Assembly: GCF_000585335.1 (NCBI RefSeq)
Contig: NZ_KK073872.1
Location: forward strand, 254,001-318,000
Direction of reading: 5' to 3'
DNA: 64,000 nucleotides
Source: Cloacibacillus evryensis DSM 19522
GTDB taxonomy: Bacteria > Synergistota > Synergistia > Synergistales > Synergistaceae
The notes under the pieces were generated by a model that saw only the letters and a list, made by a program, of their open reading frames with translations, did not search any database and was not told the DNA's origin. Within the stretch, counting starts at the first letter, position 1, and each line of letters begins with the position of its first letter. A program made the position numbers and the translations under genes. Below, in pieces: positions 32,144-41,505 of this stretch.

Positions 32144-33184
32144 ATGTTTGGATTTAACTGCCGCGTAACGCGCAAACTCTGCGGTTATGAAAGAAGAGCC
32201 GTCGAAGGGCTGCTGGAGCGCAGCGGCCTTGTCTTCGAGGGCTCTCCCGACTATACCGCCGTCGCCGAGGACTGCGATGAAAATATCGTCGCCACGGCCA
32301 GCCTCTCCGGCTCCGTGATCAAGATGGTGGCCGCCGATCCGCGGTGGCAGGAGGCGGGGCTCTCTGGCGCGGTCATCTCGGCGCTGATGCGCGCCGCCCG
32401 CGAGGACGGCCTTTATCACCTTTTTGTCTATACAAAGCCAGAGATGGCGGAGCGTTTCGCCGGCCTCGGCTTCCGTGAACTCGCGGCCTCCAGCCGCTCC
32501 GTGCTGATGGAGTGCGGAGCGCCGGGGGTGGAGGACTATCGCCGCTCGCTCGAAGCTCTGCGGCGGGAAAACGGCGCGCCCGCGGCGGCGGCGGTGATGA
32601 ACTGCAATCCCTTCACGCTGGGACACCGTTATCTCATCGAGGAGGCGGCGAAACGTTCGCCGCTCTTCTATGTGATCGTCGTCGAGGAGGACGCCTCCGT
32701 CTTTCCCTTTGCCGACCGCCTGGAACTTGTCCGCGGCGGCACGGCCGACATCGCCAACGTCCGTGTGATATCCAGCTCTCATTACGCCGTTTCGGCGGCG
32801 ACCTTCCCGACCTATTTCCTTAAAGACAGGGGGGAGAGCTCCGTGGCGCGGGCGCAGGCCGAGCTTGACGCGCGGCTTTTCGCCTCCCTGTTCGCGCCCT
32901 CGCTGGGGCTTGAACGCCGCTTTGTGGGCACGGAGCCTCTCTCTTTCGTCACGGCGCTTTATAATTCGGTGTTGAAAGAGACTTTGCCGGGGCTTGGCTG
33001 TGAAGTGACGGAGATCAGCCGCGCGGCGTCGGGAGGAGAGGTCATTTCCGCCTCGCGCGTGCGCGCGATGATCGCCGCCGGCGAAGAGGCGGGACTTGCG
33101 GCGCTGCTGCCGGCGGTGACGCTTGAATATCTGAAAACTCCGCGCGGGGCCGCCGTGGCCGCGAAGCTGAGGGATGCCCGATGA
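32144..33184 (+). CDS. citC: [Citrate (pro-3S)-lyase] ligase
   Basis: 346 residues. An N-terminal GNAT-like domain (~1-125) precedes a nucleotidyltransferase-fold catalytic domain starting at AAVMNCNPFTLGHRYLIEEAA with the HxxH-like TLGHRYL motif. FPFADRLELVRGGTADIANVRVISSSHYAVSAATFPTYFL is diagnostic for CitC, and ISASRVRAMIAAGE closes the domain. CitC acetylates the thiol of the citrate-lyase acyl carrier protein prosthetic group. AAAGGA lies ten bases upstream. It is translationally coupled to citX. No citD, citE, citF or citG gene is in the window. Confidence 0.93.
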   Translation: MFGFNCRVTRKLCGYERRAVEGLLERSGLVFEGSPDYTAVAEDCDENIVATASLSGSVIKMVAADPRWQEAGLSGAVISALMRAAREDGLYHLFVYTKPEMAERFAGLGFRELAASSRSVLMECGAPGVEDYRRSLEALRRENGAPAAAAVMNCNPFTLGHRYLIEEAAKRSPLFYVIVVEEDASVFPFADRLELVRGGTADIANVRVISSSHYAVSAATFPTYFLKDRGESSVARAQAELDARLFASLFAPSLGLERRFVGTEPLSFVTALYNSVLKETLPGLGCEVTEISRAASGGEVISASRVRAMIAAGEEAGLAALLPAVTLEYLKTPRGAAVAAKLRDAR

Positions 33185-33696
33185 CGCCGCTCGAAGAGGT
33201 GCTTGCCGGACGCGACGAGCGCGCCGCCTGGCAGCGGCTTTGGCTGGAGGCGACGGAGGGAAGTTATTTTATCTGCCAGATCGGGCTCAACATTCCCGGC
33301 TATCCGAAACGTATCCCCCGCGATATCGAGATCGTCAGGAAGTGCCGCAAATACCTGATGGACCACGCTCATGCCGTTCCGTCCGAAGAACGGTATCTTG
33401 AGAACGGCGCAGGCGTCTGCTGGCAGGGGGCCTTCGACGCCCTGAAATTTGAGGCCGCGGCGCTGAAAAAATGCGCGGTGGAGGCGGAGAACTCCATGAC
33501 CGCCGGGCGTGTGCTCGATATCGATATTATCACCCGCGAAGGCTCCCTTTCGCGCACGCGGATGGGATTTCCCGAACGCCGCTGCCTGCTCTGCGGCGAG
33601 AGGGCGAAGGTCTGCGCGAGGCTTGGTACCCACTCTCAACCGGAGCTGAGGGAGAAGGTGATCAGGATAATAAACGCCGCCTCACTGGAGATGTGA
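33181..33696 (+). CDS. citX: Apo-citrate lyase phosphoribosyl-dephospho-CoA transferase
   Basis: 171 residues. The CitX motif runs from GRVLDIDIITREG through LSRTRMGFPERRCLLCGERAKVCARLGTHS. It attaches the 2'-(5''-phosphoribosyl)-3'-dephospho-CoA group to apo-CitD. The start overlaps the citC stop (ATGA). Together citC and citX mature citrate lyase, so the lyase subunits should lie elsewhere in the genome, unless the pair matures a different carrier protein here. Confidence 0.93.
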   Translation: MTPLEEVLAGRDERAAWQRLWLEATEGSYFICQIGLNIPGYPKRIPRDIEIVRKCRKYLMDHAHAVPSEERYLENGAGVCWQGAFDALKFEAAALKKCAVEAENSMTAGRVLDIDIITREGSLSRTRMGFPERRCLLCGERAKVCARLGTHSQPELREKVIRIINAASLEM

Positions 33697-34099
33697 TATC
33701 GCGCGGTTTTGGCCTAGAGAGTTATGCTCAGCGTTCTCTTTTTTGAAACATATTAGTTTGATCTCCTGTTTTTTAAGTAAAGCCGCCGTCATGTTGCCGC
33801 TATGCGGCGGACCGGCCTCTATTTCCGGACGGGATTATTGAAATCCCGCCGTTTTACCGCGATAATTTTCTTATTGAATAGGCGGCGCCGGCTGCCGGCC
33901 CCGTTTATTTGCGTAAGGTATCCATAAAAACATAAAGATTAATCAGTAATTTCCTATGTAAAAAACTATCACATGCATATAGATTATATAATTGTCGATA
34001 GAGGGGAATTTACGAGGCGCGCATTCGGTCGCATTAACGGCGGCTGATATATCTGGTAGGTAATTTCCCTTAATATTGATGCTGCGGAGGCATAAAAAA
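33697..34099. other. 403-base noncoding, AT-rich intergenic region with hairpins
   Basis: No gene is supported here. A weak terminator-like hairpin follows citX (AGAGA 33716-33720 / TCTCT, then a T-run to about 33744). Further on are CCGCCG/CGGCGG (33783-33810) and a clean stem CGGGATT/AATCCCG (33830-33848). A TATAAT near 33985 could be the -10 box for the dCMP deaminase gene. No family of structured RNA was recognised. Confidence 0.5.
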
Positions 34100-34579
34100 A
34101 TGACGAACAGGCCCGAATGGGACATATATTTTCTTCTTATGGCGCAGGTGGCGGCAAGCAGGAGCACATGTCTGCGCCGTAAGGTGGGAGCGGTGCTTGT
34201 ACGTGACAGGCAGATATTGAGCACGGGTTACAACGGGGCCCCGCGCGGGGTGAGCCACTGCGAACAGGCGGGATGTCTCCGGGAGCGGCTTGGCATCGCC
34301 TCGGGCGAGAGGCATGAGATATGCCGCGGCTCCCACGCGGAGATAAACGCGATCGCCCAGGCGGCGGCCGCCGGAACGGCGACGGCCGGTTCATGGCTCT
34401 ATTGTACCCACGAACCATGCATCTACTGCACGAAGGCGCTGATAAACGCCGGCTGCGAGAAGGTCTTTTTTCTCTATCCATATCCTGACGAGCTTGCCCG
34501 CGCCGTGATGGCGGAGTCGGGAGTGGAGAGTATTTGGGTCGATCCGCAGACGCTGCCTAAAGATATTTTTTCGATCTGA
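34100..34579 (+). CDS. dCMP deaminase (ComEB-like)
   Basis: 159 residues. Zinc deaminase motifs SHAEINAIAQAA and THEPCIYCTKALINAG; the extra C-x-H-type segment VSHCEQAGCLRER is typical of dCMP deaminases of the ComEB group. It converts dCMP to dUMP for dTMP synthesis in the cytosol. ATG 34100 follows GGAGG by nine bases, so the in-frame ATG at 34076 is rejected. It is probably separate from the two-component genes that start 50 bases downstream. Confidence 0.9.
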   Translation: MTNRPEWDIYFLLMAQVAASRSTCLRRKVGAVLVRDRQILSTGYNGAPRGVSHCEQAGCLRERLGIASGERHEICRGSHAEINAIAQAAAAGTATAGSWLYCTHEPCIYCTKALINAGCEKVFFLYPYPDELARAVMAESGVESIWVDPQTLPKDIFSI

Positions 34580-34628
34580 GAACCAAAAAACAAGTATAAT
34601 AACAAAAGCAGAGAAGGGAGCAATAAGT

Positions 34629-35267
34629 ATGTCTATATCCATCGTTCTTGCCGACGATCATCCGCTGACCAGAGAAGGTATAAAGGGGTATCTGTCAAAG
34701 GAACCGGATTTTGATATCGTTGGGGAATACGCCGACGGCAACTCCACATGGACCGGAATCCAGACGCACAGGCCGCAGGTAGCCCTGCTCGATATCAGGA
34801 TGCCGGGCCTTGACGGCATCGCGCTCGCGCGCAAGGTCAAGGAGGCGGGGATCCCCACGGCGTCGCTGATGCTCACGTCGTACGACGCCAATCAGTATGT
34901 CATGGCGGCCCTCCGCGCGGGGGCGCGCGGATATGTCCTTAAGACAGCCACCATGGACACCCTTTCACGCGCCATCAGGATCGCGGCGCGCGGCGGCTTC
35001 TATCTTGACAGCGACGTCGCGAGCGCGGTCGAAGAGGGTGAGGATTTCGTTCCGGAGCCGGTATCGGTACGCGAACGCGAGGTGCTGCTGCTCGCGGCGC
35101 GCGGTCTTTCGGGAAAAGAGATAGCGTCGCAGCTCTTTATCAGCGAGCGCACGGTCCAGACGCACCTTGCCTCGATCTACGATAAGCTGGGAGCCAAGAA
35201 CAAGACGGAGGCGATGCTGCTCTCCCTCAAATACGGCATCGCCACGATGGAGGAACTTCTTGATTAA
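34629..35267 (+). CDS. NarL/FixJ-family response regulator
   Basis: 212 residues. Receiver domain with VLADDH, phosphoacceptor in VALLDIRMPGLDG and the conserved Lys in YVLKTATMD. The LuxR-type HTH is VREREVLLLAARGLSGKEIASQLFISERTVQTHLASIYDKLGAKNKTEA. AAGGGAG lies eight bases before ATG. The kinase begins on the base after its stop codon, so this is a cognate pair. Confidence 0.92.
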   Translation: MSISIVLADDHPLTREGIKGYLSKEPDFDIVGEYADGNSTWTGIQTHRPQVALLDIRMPGLDGIALARKVKEAGIPTASLMLTSYDANQYVMAALRAGARGYVLKTATMDTLSRAIRIAARGGFYLDSDVASAVEEGEDFVPEPVSVREREVLLLAARGLSGKEIASQLFISERTVQTHLASIYDKLGAKNKTEAMLLSLKYGIATMEELLD

Positions 35268-36665
35268 ATGAGGAAAGAAGGACTCCTCTATCAGCTCATA
35301 ACCGCCCTTCTCGTTCCCGCGCTCCTCGCGCTGGTCCTTGCGTGGGTGGTATACGATCAATTTGAGAAGAGCATGGAGTCCAACGCGAATAATTATGTCG
35401 AGAACCTGGTGGACAGCGTGGCGGCCAGACTCGATTCCAAAAAATGGCACGTCCAGCCCGACGGCACCTACATGAGAAAGCCGCTCGACAAGGATGTGAC
35501 CTCCATCGCCGCGGTACTTAAAGAGACGAACCTTCCCGGGATGTTCGCCGTCTTTCAGAAGGACGGGACGCTCATCTACGGTTCTCCCGGGAAGGTGAAC
35601 TTTCTCGTCGACTGGGTGGATTCCTTTGATTCCCCAACGCCGGTAAAGATCCGCGGCAAGGGGGGCGACTATTTCACGGGGATGTTTTATTCCATTCCCG
35701 ATGAGAACATCTACATAATCGGCGCGGTCTCATGGAAGATGCTCTTCGGTTCCATGGTGCTCCTCGTCACCGTCTGGCCCTTTATCATGGGCACTCTCGC
35801 CATTATCACCATTCTTGCGATATATCTCTTGTATGAAAAGGTCATCCTGCCGCTGCGCGAGCTTGACGACGAGGTCTCGTCGCTGCGCCTCGGATACGAC
35901 CTGCCCGACGCCTCCGCGCCGGAGGCGGTCCCAGAGCTGCAGCAGCTGCGCTCTACCTTCGTGGTGCTCGCGCAGTCGGCGATAGACAAGGAGCAGCTCT
36001 CGCGCGATTACATCACCGACATCGTGAAGGTACAGGAGGAGGAACGGGAGCGTATCTCGCGCGAGATACACGACGGCCCCCTTCAGGACGTCACGGCGCT
36101 GGTCCAGAGACTGCGGCTGCTGGCGCTGGATGTCAGCGACGAGCAGACCATCAACAACCTGGTGAACGCCGAAAAGGTGGCGATGATCGGCGTCAAGGAG
36201 ATGCGCGAATTCTGCAACAACCTGACCCCTCCCTGGCTTGACCTCGGACTGCGCCACTCGCTGGCCGAGCTTTGCAACAGTATGTCCTCACAACTACGGG
36301 TGCAGATAGATCTTGAAGTCGAGAACGGGGACGATTACGACGACGAATCCCTGCCCGCCTCCCTCTGCCTGGCCTTCTACCGGGTGGTGCAGGAATCGAT
36401 AAACAACTCGGTCAACCACGGCGGGGCCACCTTCGTCTCCGTCCAGCTTGAGAAAAGAGACGACCGGATAACCATGCGTATCGAGGACAACGGCAAGGGC
36501 TTCAACATGCCGGATGACGTGAAAGAGCTCCGCGTTCAGGGGCACCGCGGACTGTCGAATATGAAGGAGCGCATACGCCTTGCCGGAGGCTCTCTGGAAA
36601 TAACGTCCGCATTGGGAATCGGCACAATTATAAGTTGTGAAGTACCGCTCCAGAATGTAGAATAA
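35268..36665 (+). CDS. Membrane sensor histidine kinase (NarX/DesK-like HisKA_3)
   Basis: 465 residues. TM1 is ~9-28, then an extracytoplasmic sensor of ~130 residues and TM2 at ~165-190 (MVLLVTVWPFIMGTLAIITILAIYLLY), followed by a HAMP-like linker. The HisKA_3 H-box is EEERERISREIHDGPLQDVTALV. The HATPase has VVQESINNSVNHGG (N-box), IEDNGKGFN and GHRGLSNMKERIRLAGG. The periplasmic signal is unknown. The downstream beta-CASP gene is separated by ~110 bases. Confidence 0.9.
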   Translation: MRKEGLLYQLITALLVPALLALVLAWVVYDQFEKSMESNANNYVENLVDSVAARLDSKKWHVQPDGTYMRKPLDKDVTSIAAVLKETNLPGMFAVFQKDGTLIYGSPGKVNFLVDWVDSFDSPTPVKIRGKGGDYFTGMFYSIPDENIYIIGAVSWKMLFGSMVLLVTVWPFIMGTLAIITILAIYLLYEKVILPLRELDDEVSSLRLGYDLPDASAPEAVPELQQLRSTFVVLAQSAIDKEQLSRDYITDIVKVQEEERERISREIHDGPLQDVTALVQRLRLLALDVSDEQTINNLVNAEKVAMIGVKEMREFCNNLTPPWLDLGLRHSLAELCNSMSSQLRVQIDLEVENGDDYDDESLPASLCLAFYRVVQESINNSVNHGGATFVSVQLEKRDDRITMRIEDNGKGFNMPDDVKELRVQGHRGLSNMKERIRLAGGSLEITSALGIGTIISCEVPLQNVE

Positions 36666-36775
36666 TAGCAGGAGCGGAATGTCTGCCGACAGCTTTTCTG
36701 CGCTGTTGTTTTATTGGCAAGTGTTCTTATCTGTTACTTTTATTTTGAAAGGTGGGAGCCTCCGGGCGAGCTACA

Positions 36776-38431
36776 GTGAAGCTGCGAATCTTGGGCGCCG
36801 CCGGTGAAGTTACCGGTTCCAACTATATGATAGAGACGGATGGTTACAAAGTTTTAGTCGACTGCGGCACGCACCAGGGGATGGACGAGGAGAAGCACGA
36901 GGAAGAAAAATTCCCCTTCAGCCCCGCCGATATCGACGCCGTCCTCCTGACCCACGCGCATATCGACCACAGCGGCAAAATTCCTCTCCTCGTGAAGCAG
37001 GGCTTTAAAGGAAAGGTCTATTGTACCCACGCCACTTCGCAGCTGATCGAAATACTGCTGCGCGACTCGGCGCATATCATGCGTGAGGACGCGGAATGGC
37101 GCTCGCGCAAAAACGCCCGCAAGGGGCTGCCGAAGGTCGAGCCGCTTTACAGCGAAAGCGACGTGGAAGACGCGCTGGCCTTCCGCCATCCGATCCCTTA
37201 TGACGAGATGGTGGAGATATATCCCGGGCTAAAGGTGCGTTACCGCGAAGCGGGGCATATCCTTGGAAGCGCGATAATCGAGACCTGGATCTCGGAGGGA
37301 GAGGGGCAAAAACCCGTCAAAGCAGTCTTCTCCGGGGACCTCGGCCAGTTTGACGGCGTCATTGAGAAACCGCCGGCAATCGTCGAAGAGGCCGATTTTG
37401 TCCTCATCGAATCGACCTACGGCGACAGGCTCCATAAATCGCTGGAAGATACGCGCGCCGAGTTCCAGAGCGCGATGGAAGACGCCATCCGTTCGGGCGG
37501 CAAGATGCTTGTGCCGACCTTCGTCGTTGACCGCGCGCAGCGTATGCTTTACGAATTCAAGCTGCTCCAGAAGAAGCTGCCCGATCTCAAAATGCCCAAC
37601 ATATATCTCGATTCTCCGATGGGAGTACGGACGACGGAGATATATTCGGCGCATACGACGCTGCTCTCGCGCGAGCTCAAAGAGCTGCTTATGAACGGAG
37701 AGGACCCCTTCGAGCCGAAGGGCTTCAGCTTCGTCCGCAGCGCCGACGAGTCGCGCGCCATCAATGACATGGCGGAGGGCATCGTGCTCGCGGGAAGCGG
37801 CATGTGCTCCGGCGGGCGCATCATGCACCACCTGAAGCACAACCTCTTCAAGAAAGATACGCATGTGTTCTTTGTCGGCTACCAGGCCTACGGCACCCTC
37901 GGACGCCGCCTTGTCGACGGAGCCAAGAGCGTGCGCATCGCGGGAGAAGAGATATCGGTCAAGGCCAAGTTCCACACGCTGAACGGATTCTCCGCCCACG
38001 CGGACCGCGACGACCTGCTGAAATGGGCCGGCCATTTTCCGAAAAAGGCCCAGTTCATCATCGTCCACGGCGAACCGAAATCGGCGGAATCGCTGGCCCT
38101 CGGGCTCAAGGACAGCGGCTATTCGACGCGGATACCGGCGATCGGAGACGAGATAGACCTCCTGGCCCCCGCTCCCGAGAAGATCGCGATGCCCGTCATC
38201 TCGCCGCGCATCCTCGACCGCATCCAGTTCAACTCCAAAGATGTGGAGGACCTGCTGAACCTCATCTCGGCGCGCACGGCGCGGATGCAGCAGACCGTCA
38301 TCCAGAACGAGGAACAGTACAAAAACATAATGCCGCTGCTCATTTCAGCAAGGACGCTGCTTGAAGCGGCGGCCGCCTTGAGCGACAATAGGATAGAATA
38401 CAAAGAAGAAAAAAGAGAAGAAAAGAGATAA
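36776..38431 (+). CDS. MBL-fold/beta-CASP RNA-processing nuclease
   Basis: 551 residues. Metallo-beta-lactamase motifs: LLTHAHIDHSGKIPLL (HxHxDH), AGHILGSAI and SGDLGQ. Beta-CASP motifs: VLIESTYGDRLH, MLVPTFVVDRAQRMLYEF, VLAGSGMCSGGRIMHHL, and the late histidine in FSAHADRDDLLKW plus IIVHGEP. It resembles the CPSF73/YSH1-like bacterial branch rather than RNase J, and probably cuts RNA. The C-terminal ~90 residues are helical. The start is uncertain: GTG 36776 gives the family N-terminus KLRILGAAGEVTGS, while GTG 36752 is also open. Confidence 0.87.
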   Translation: MKLRILGAAGEVTGSNYMIETDGYKVLVDCGTHQGMDEEKHEEEKFPFSPADIDAVLLTHAHIDHSGKIPLLVKQGFKGKVYCTHATSQLIEILLRDSAHIMREDAEWRSRKNARKGLPKVEPLYSESDVEDALAFRHPIPYDEMVEIYPGLKVRYREAGHILGSAIIETWISEGEGQKPVKAVFSGDLGQFDGVIEKPPAIVEEADFVLIESTYGDRLHKSLEDTRAEFQSAMEDAIRSGGKMLVPTFVVDRAQRMLYEFKLLQKKLPDLKMPNIYLDSPMGVRTTEIYSAHTTLLSRELKELLMNGEDPFEPKGFSFVRSADESRAINDMAEGIVLAGSGMCSGGRIMHHLKHNLFKKDTHVFFVGYQAYGTLGRRLVDGAKSVRIAGEEISVKAKFHTLNGFSAHADRDDLLKWAGHFPKKAQFIIVHGEPKSAESLALGLKDSGYSTRIPAIGDEIDLLAPAPEKIAMPVISPRILDRIQFNSKDVEDLLNLISARTARMQQTVIQNEEQYKNIMPLLISARTLLEAAAALSDNRIEYKEEKREEKR

Positions 38432-38462
38432 TCGCAGTGGAACAAAAAGGATGGGATGCTCT

Positions 38463-40034
38463 ATGACGGAAAGGGTCAAATACGCCGCGGGCACAGCCGC
38501 AGCGGCGGTGATACTTGCGGTTCTGTTTTTCACATACACGCTGTGGAATTCTTCTGGCATCCTGACGATGATCCCCAAGCCCGAAGGATCGCGCCCCTAT
38601 GTGCTGACGGAGACAAAAGAAGGCAGTTATCCGAAGGCGCTTTCGGCGCTGCTGACCGACGGCGTTTACGCTCTGCTCAAGGGAGGCACGCCGCGAAACG
38701 CGCTGCTTTCGGCCACTTCGGCGGCAAAAGAGGCCGCGCTGCTTGTCGAAGACGGCGGCGAGGGGATGACGGAGGTCTACGCCTCCTTCCGTTTTGCGCC
38801 GTCAGACACCTCGGCGCTTAAAAAAGGTTCCCTGCCCGAGGCCTTGAAAACGGTCTTCAAGGGAGCGTCCGTGCGTGCCGGCAGCGAGAAGGGAGTCTTC
38901 ACGATAGAGGCGGAGGGGCTCTCCTCTCCCGTCTATTACACGGTAAAAGGCAAGAATGTCCTGATGGCGGCGGAGCTTTCCGCGCTGCGCCGTATGGAGG
39001 ATGCCTCGAAAAAATCTTCCGCTAACCTCGGCGGCAAAAAGTGGCGGCAGGAAAAGAGCTGGCCCGCGCATATCGAGGTATCGGACGGCGGCGTCATCAC
39101 GGCGGGCGCCGAGCATAAGTTCCCGATAATGATCGAAGCCGCCTGGCACAGCCTTGAACCAAAGAACCCGTCCGACCCGGCCGGCGAGATCCGCTGGGCG
39201 CTCGTCGACCTTGGAAAGCCCGTGGAGGCTTACCTCTCCTCGTCTTTGAAGGCGAAAAAGTGGGATACGGCGGACTGCATCATCCCGGAGCCGCTCCTTC
39301 TCTCAATGGGGATTAACCTGCCTCCGCTTGGCGGCGACCCGCGCGACTGGCCTTTTCCGCTCTCGTCTCTCGGAGAGATCGCGGAAAACCTCGACATGAA
39401 AGAAGCTCAGATCCGTGAGATACTTTCGGGGCAGACGGTATTCTCTCTTGGCGGGCAGAACCGCATTCTCTGGTTTTCGCTCCCCGGCTTCCTCGTGGAA
39501 TTCTCCGGACGCACCGAACTTATGAACGAGCTTGTGGATTCATTCTGGAAAAACCTCTTTTTCGGCGCGGAGCCGAAGCCTCTGCCCGGTTTTACCTTCG
39601 GCGGGACCACCAATGTGCCCTTCTCCGTGATCGGCGCGGGCCGCGACGGCATCGCGGTGTTGGGATTGACCACGCCCCAGTCCATCAACGCCAAAAACAG
39701 GCTTGGCAAATTCCTCAAAGAGGATGAGGCGGTCGTCGGATGGATGCTGGCGGACCTGCCGCGCATCGGAGGCGCGTTGTCCGAAATGACGAAGATGAGC
39801 AGCTTCCTTGAAGAAGAGGGCATGGAGGACTCCGGGCCATACGGCGATTACCAGGGATACGGGGATAACGAGCAGTTGGCGGAGCCGCTGCAGCCGGACC
39901 TCTCGCTGTCGCCCTTCGACCAGGGGATCACCGACTCGTTCGGCAGCGTCCTCAAACAGCTCGGACGCGTGCTGATCGTATGGGAGAAACCACTCTCAGG
40001 CCGCATCAACTGGTACAAAACGGCGGCGAAATAG
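38463..40034 (+). CDS. Membrane-anchored protein of unknown function
   Basis: 523 residues. One N-terminal transmembrane or uncleaved signal helix (~10-30, AAGTAAAAVILAVLFFTYTLW), then a large extracytoplasmic part. The repeated pattern of short beta strands and the segments SLGGQNRILWFSLPGFLVEFSG and FTFGGTTNVPFSVIGAGRDGIAV give no known domain by eye. Near the C-terminus there is an acidic, Gly/Tyr-rich stretch (EEEGMEDSGPYGDYQGYGDN). ATG 38463 is chosen over 38451, which abuts its own ribosome site. No function assigned. Confidence 0.75.
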   Translation: MTERVKYAAGTAAAAVILAVLFFTYTLWNSSGILTMIPKPEGSRPYVLTETKEGSYPKALSALLTDGVYALLKGGTPRNALLSATSAAKEAALLVEDGGEGMTEVYASFRFAPSDTSALKKGSLPEALKTVFKGASVRAGSEKGVFTIEAEGLSSPVYYTVKGKNVLMAAELSALRRMEDASKKSSANLGGKKWRQEKSWPAHIEVSDGGVITAGAEHKFPIMIEAAWHSLEPKNPSDPAGEIRWALVDLGKPVEAYLSSSLKAKKWDTADCIIPEPLLLSMGINLPPLGGDPRDWPFPLSSLGEIAENLDMKEAQIREILSGQTVFSLGGQNRILWFSLPGFLVEFSGRTELMNELVDSFWKNLFFGAEPKPLPGFTFGGTTNVPFSVIGAGRDGIAVLGLTTPQSINAKNRLGKFLKEDEAVVGWMLADLPRIGGALSEMTKMSSFLEEEGMEDSGPYGDYQGYGDNEQLAEPLQPDLSLSPFDQGITDSFGSVLKQLGRVLIVWEKPLSGRINWYKTAAK

Positions 40035-40095
40035 AAGAACTTTATATCAAGGCCGGGAGAAAAATAAGTACTTTCTAAACTCTGGAGGTTTTTTT

Positions 40096-41373
40096 ATGTA
40101 TACGAACGCACTTAAGGTTTTGAGGGAACGCGGTTTCGTCGAGTGGAGCAGCCATAATGAAGAGCTTGAAGAGCACTTCATGAAAAATATGGTGACGGGC
40201 TATATCGGCTTCGACCCGAGCGCCGACAGCCTCCACGTCGGGAACCTCGTCGCCATCATGGGGCTCGCGTGGCTCCAGCGCCTGGGGCACAGGCCGATAG
40301 CCATCGCCGGCGGCGGCACGGGGCGCATCGGCGACCCCTCGGGGAAGAGCGCCGAGCGAAACCTGCTCTCCGAGGAGCAGATACTCCACAATGTTTCCTG
40401 CATCGCGGAACAGCTCAAGCATTTCCTTGATTTCGAAAGCGGAGATAACAGCGCCCTGCTCGTCAACAACAACGATTGGCTCAAAAATGAAAACTACATC
40501 GAGTTCCTGCGCGATACCGGAAAATACTTTTCGGTCAGTTTCCTCGTCAACCGCGAATATGTGCGCAGCCGCGTGCTCGACCCTGACAAATCTATCACCT
40601 ACACGGAGCTTTCGTATATATTGCTTCAGGCCTTTGACTACAACCACCTCTACAACGAATACGGCTGCACCCTGCAAATGGGCGGCAACGACCAGCAGGT
40701 GAACATCATCGCGGGCATGGACCTCGCGCGCAAAAAATCCGGCGGCCAGTGCTACGGCATCACCTTCCCCTTGCTTCTCAACGCGCAGGGGCAGAAGTTC
40801 GGCAAGTCGGAGAGCGGCGCGGTCTACCTCTCGTCGAAGCGCACGAGCATCTACAAATTCTACCAGTTCTGGATAAACGTCGATGACAAGGACCTTGAAA
40901 AGCTCTACAGGCTCTTCACCTTCCGCGAACTTGACGAGATAGAGGCGCTGCTCGAGGAGCATAACAAGGCTCCCCACCTTCGCAAAGCCCAGAAAGAGCT
41001 TGCCTGGGAGATGACCTGCCGCGTACACGGCGAGGAGGCCGCGAAGCGCGTGCTTGACGCGAGCGCCGTCCTCTTCGGCGAAACGGAGATCAAAAAGGCA
41101 CAGGCGGACGTCCTTGAGACCCTCGCGGCGGAAATACCCTGCGCCGAGGCGGACCTCGCCGAAGCGAACGGCGTCACCGACCTCCTGGTCCTCTGCGGAG
41201 CCTGCGACTCCAAGGGCAACGCGAAGAAGAAGATCAAAGAGGGCGGAGCATACCTCAACGGCGAGAAGATCGCCGACGCCGGACGCCAGATAACGGAGGA
41301 AGACCTGCTCGCGGGCCGCTACCTCCAGCTCAACGTCGGCAAAAAAGACTTCCGGCTGCTCAAGTTTAAATAG
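40096..41373 (+). CDS. tyrS: Tyrosyl-tRNA synthetase
   Basis: 425 residues, normal for bacterial TyrRS. Class I signatures: YIGFDPSADSLHVGNL contains the HIGH equivalent (HVGN) and KFGKSESG the KMSKS equivalent. NDQQ in GGNDQQVNIIAG is part of the tyrosine pocket. A C-terminal S4 RNA-binding domain includes KKKIKEGGAYLNGEKIAD. CTGGAGG precedes the ATG. I saw no T-box leader in the short upstream gap. Confidence 0.96.
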   Translation: MYTNALKVLRERGFVEWSSHNEELEEHFMKNMVTGYIGFDPSADSLHVGNLVAIMGLAWLQRLGHRPIAIAGGGTGRIGDPSGKSAERNLLSEEQILHNVSCIAEQLKHFLDFESGDNSALLVNNNDWLKNENYIEFLRDTGKYFSVSFLVNREYVRSRVLDPDKSITYTELSYILLQAFDYNHLYNEYGCTLQMGGNDQQVNIIAGMDLARKKSGGQCYGITFPLLLNAQGQKFGKSESGAVYLSSKRTSIYKFYQFWINVDDKDLEKLYRLFTFRELDEIEALLEEHNKAPHLRKAQKELAWEMTCRVHGEEAAKRVLDASAVLFGETEIKKAQADVLETLAAEIPCAEADLAEANGVTDLLVLCGACDSKGNAKKKIKEGGAYLNGEKIADAGRQITEEDLLAGRYLQLNVGKKDFRLLKFK

Positions 41374-41400
41374 GCGCGCAGACAGAGATATAGAGCCAAG

Positions 41401-41440
41401 AGACGGAGGAACGCGGCAGACTGCGTCGCCTCCGTCTATT
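41401..41440 (+). terminator. Terminator hairpin after tyrS
   Basis: AGACGGAGG (41401-41409) / CCTCCGTCT (41429-41437) with further pairing inside, followed by ATTATTT. Confidence 0.65.
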
Positions 41441-41505
41441 ATTTGGCGGCGGGAACGGCCGAATTTCCGCCGCGCCACTTTCGCATCCGGCGCGGTGGCA
41501 TTAAA

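Noticed and set aside
40035-40095. T-box leader before tyrS
   Set aside because: The gap is only about 60 bases, too short for a T-box, and no T-box sequence is visible.
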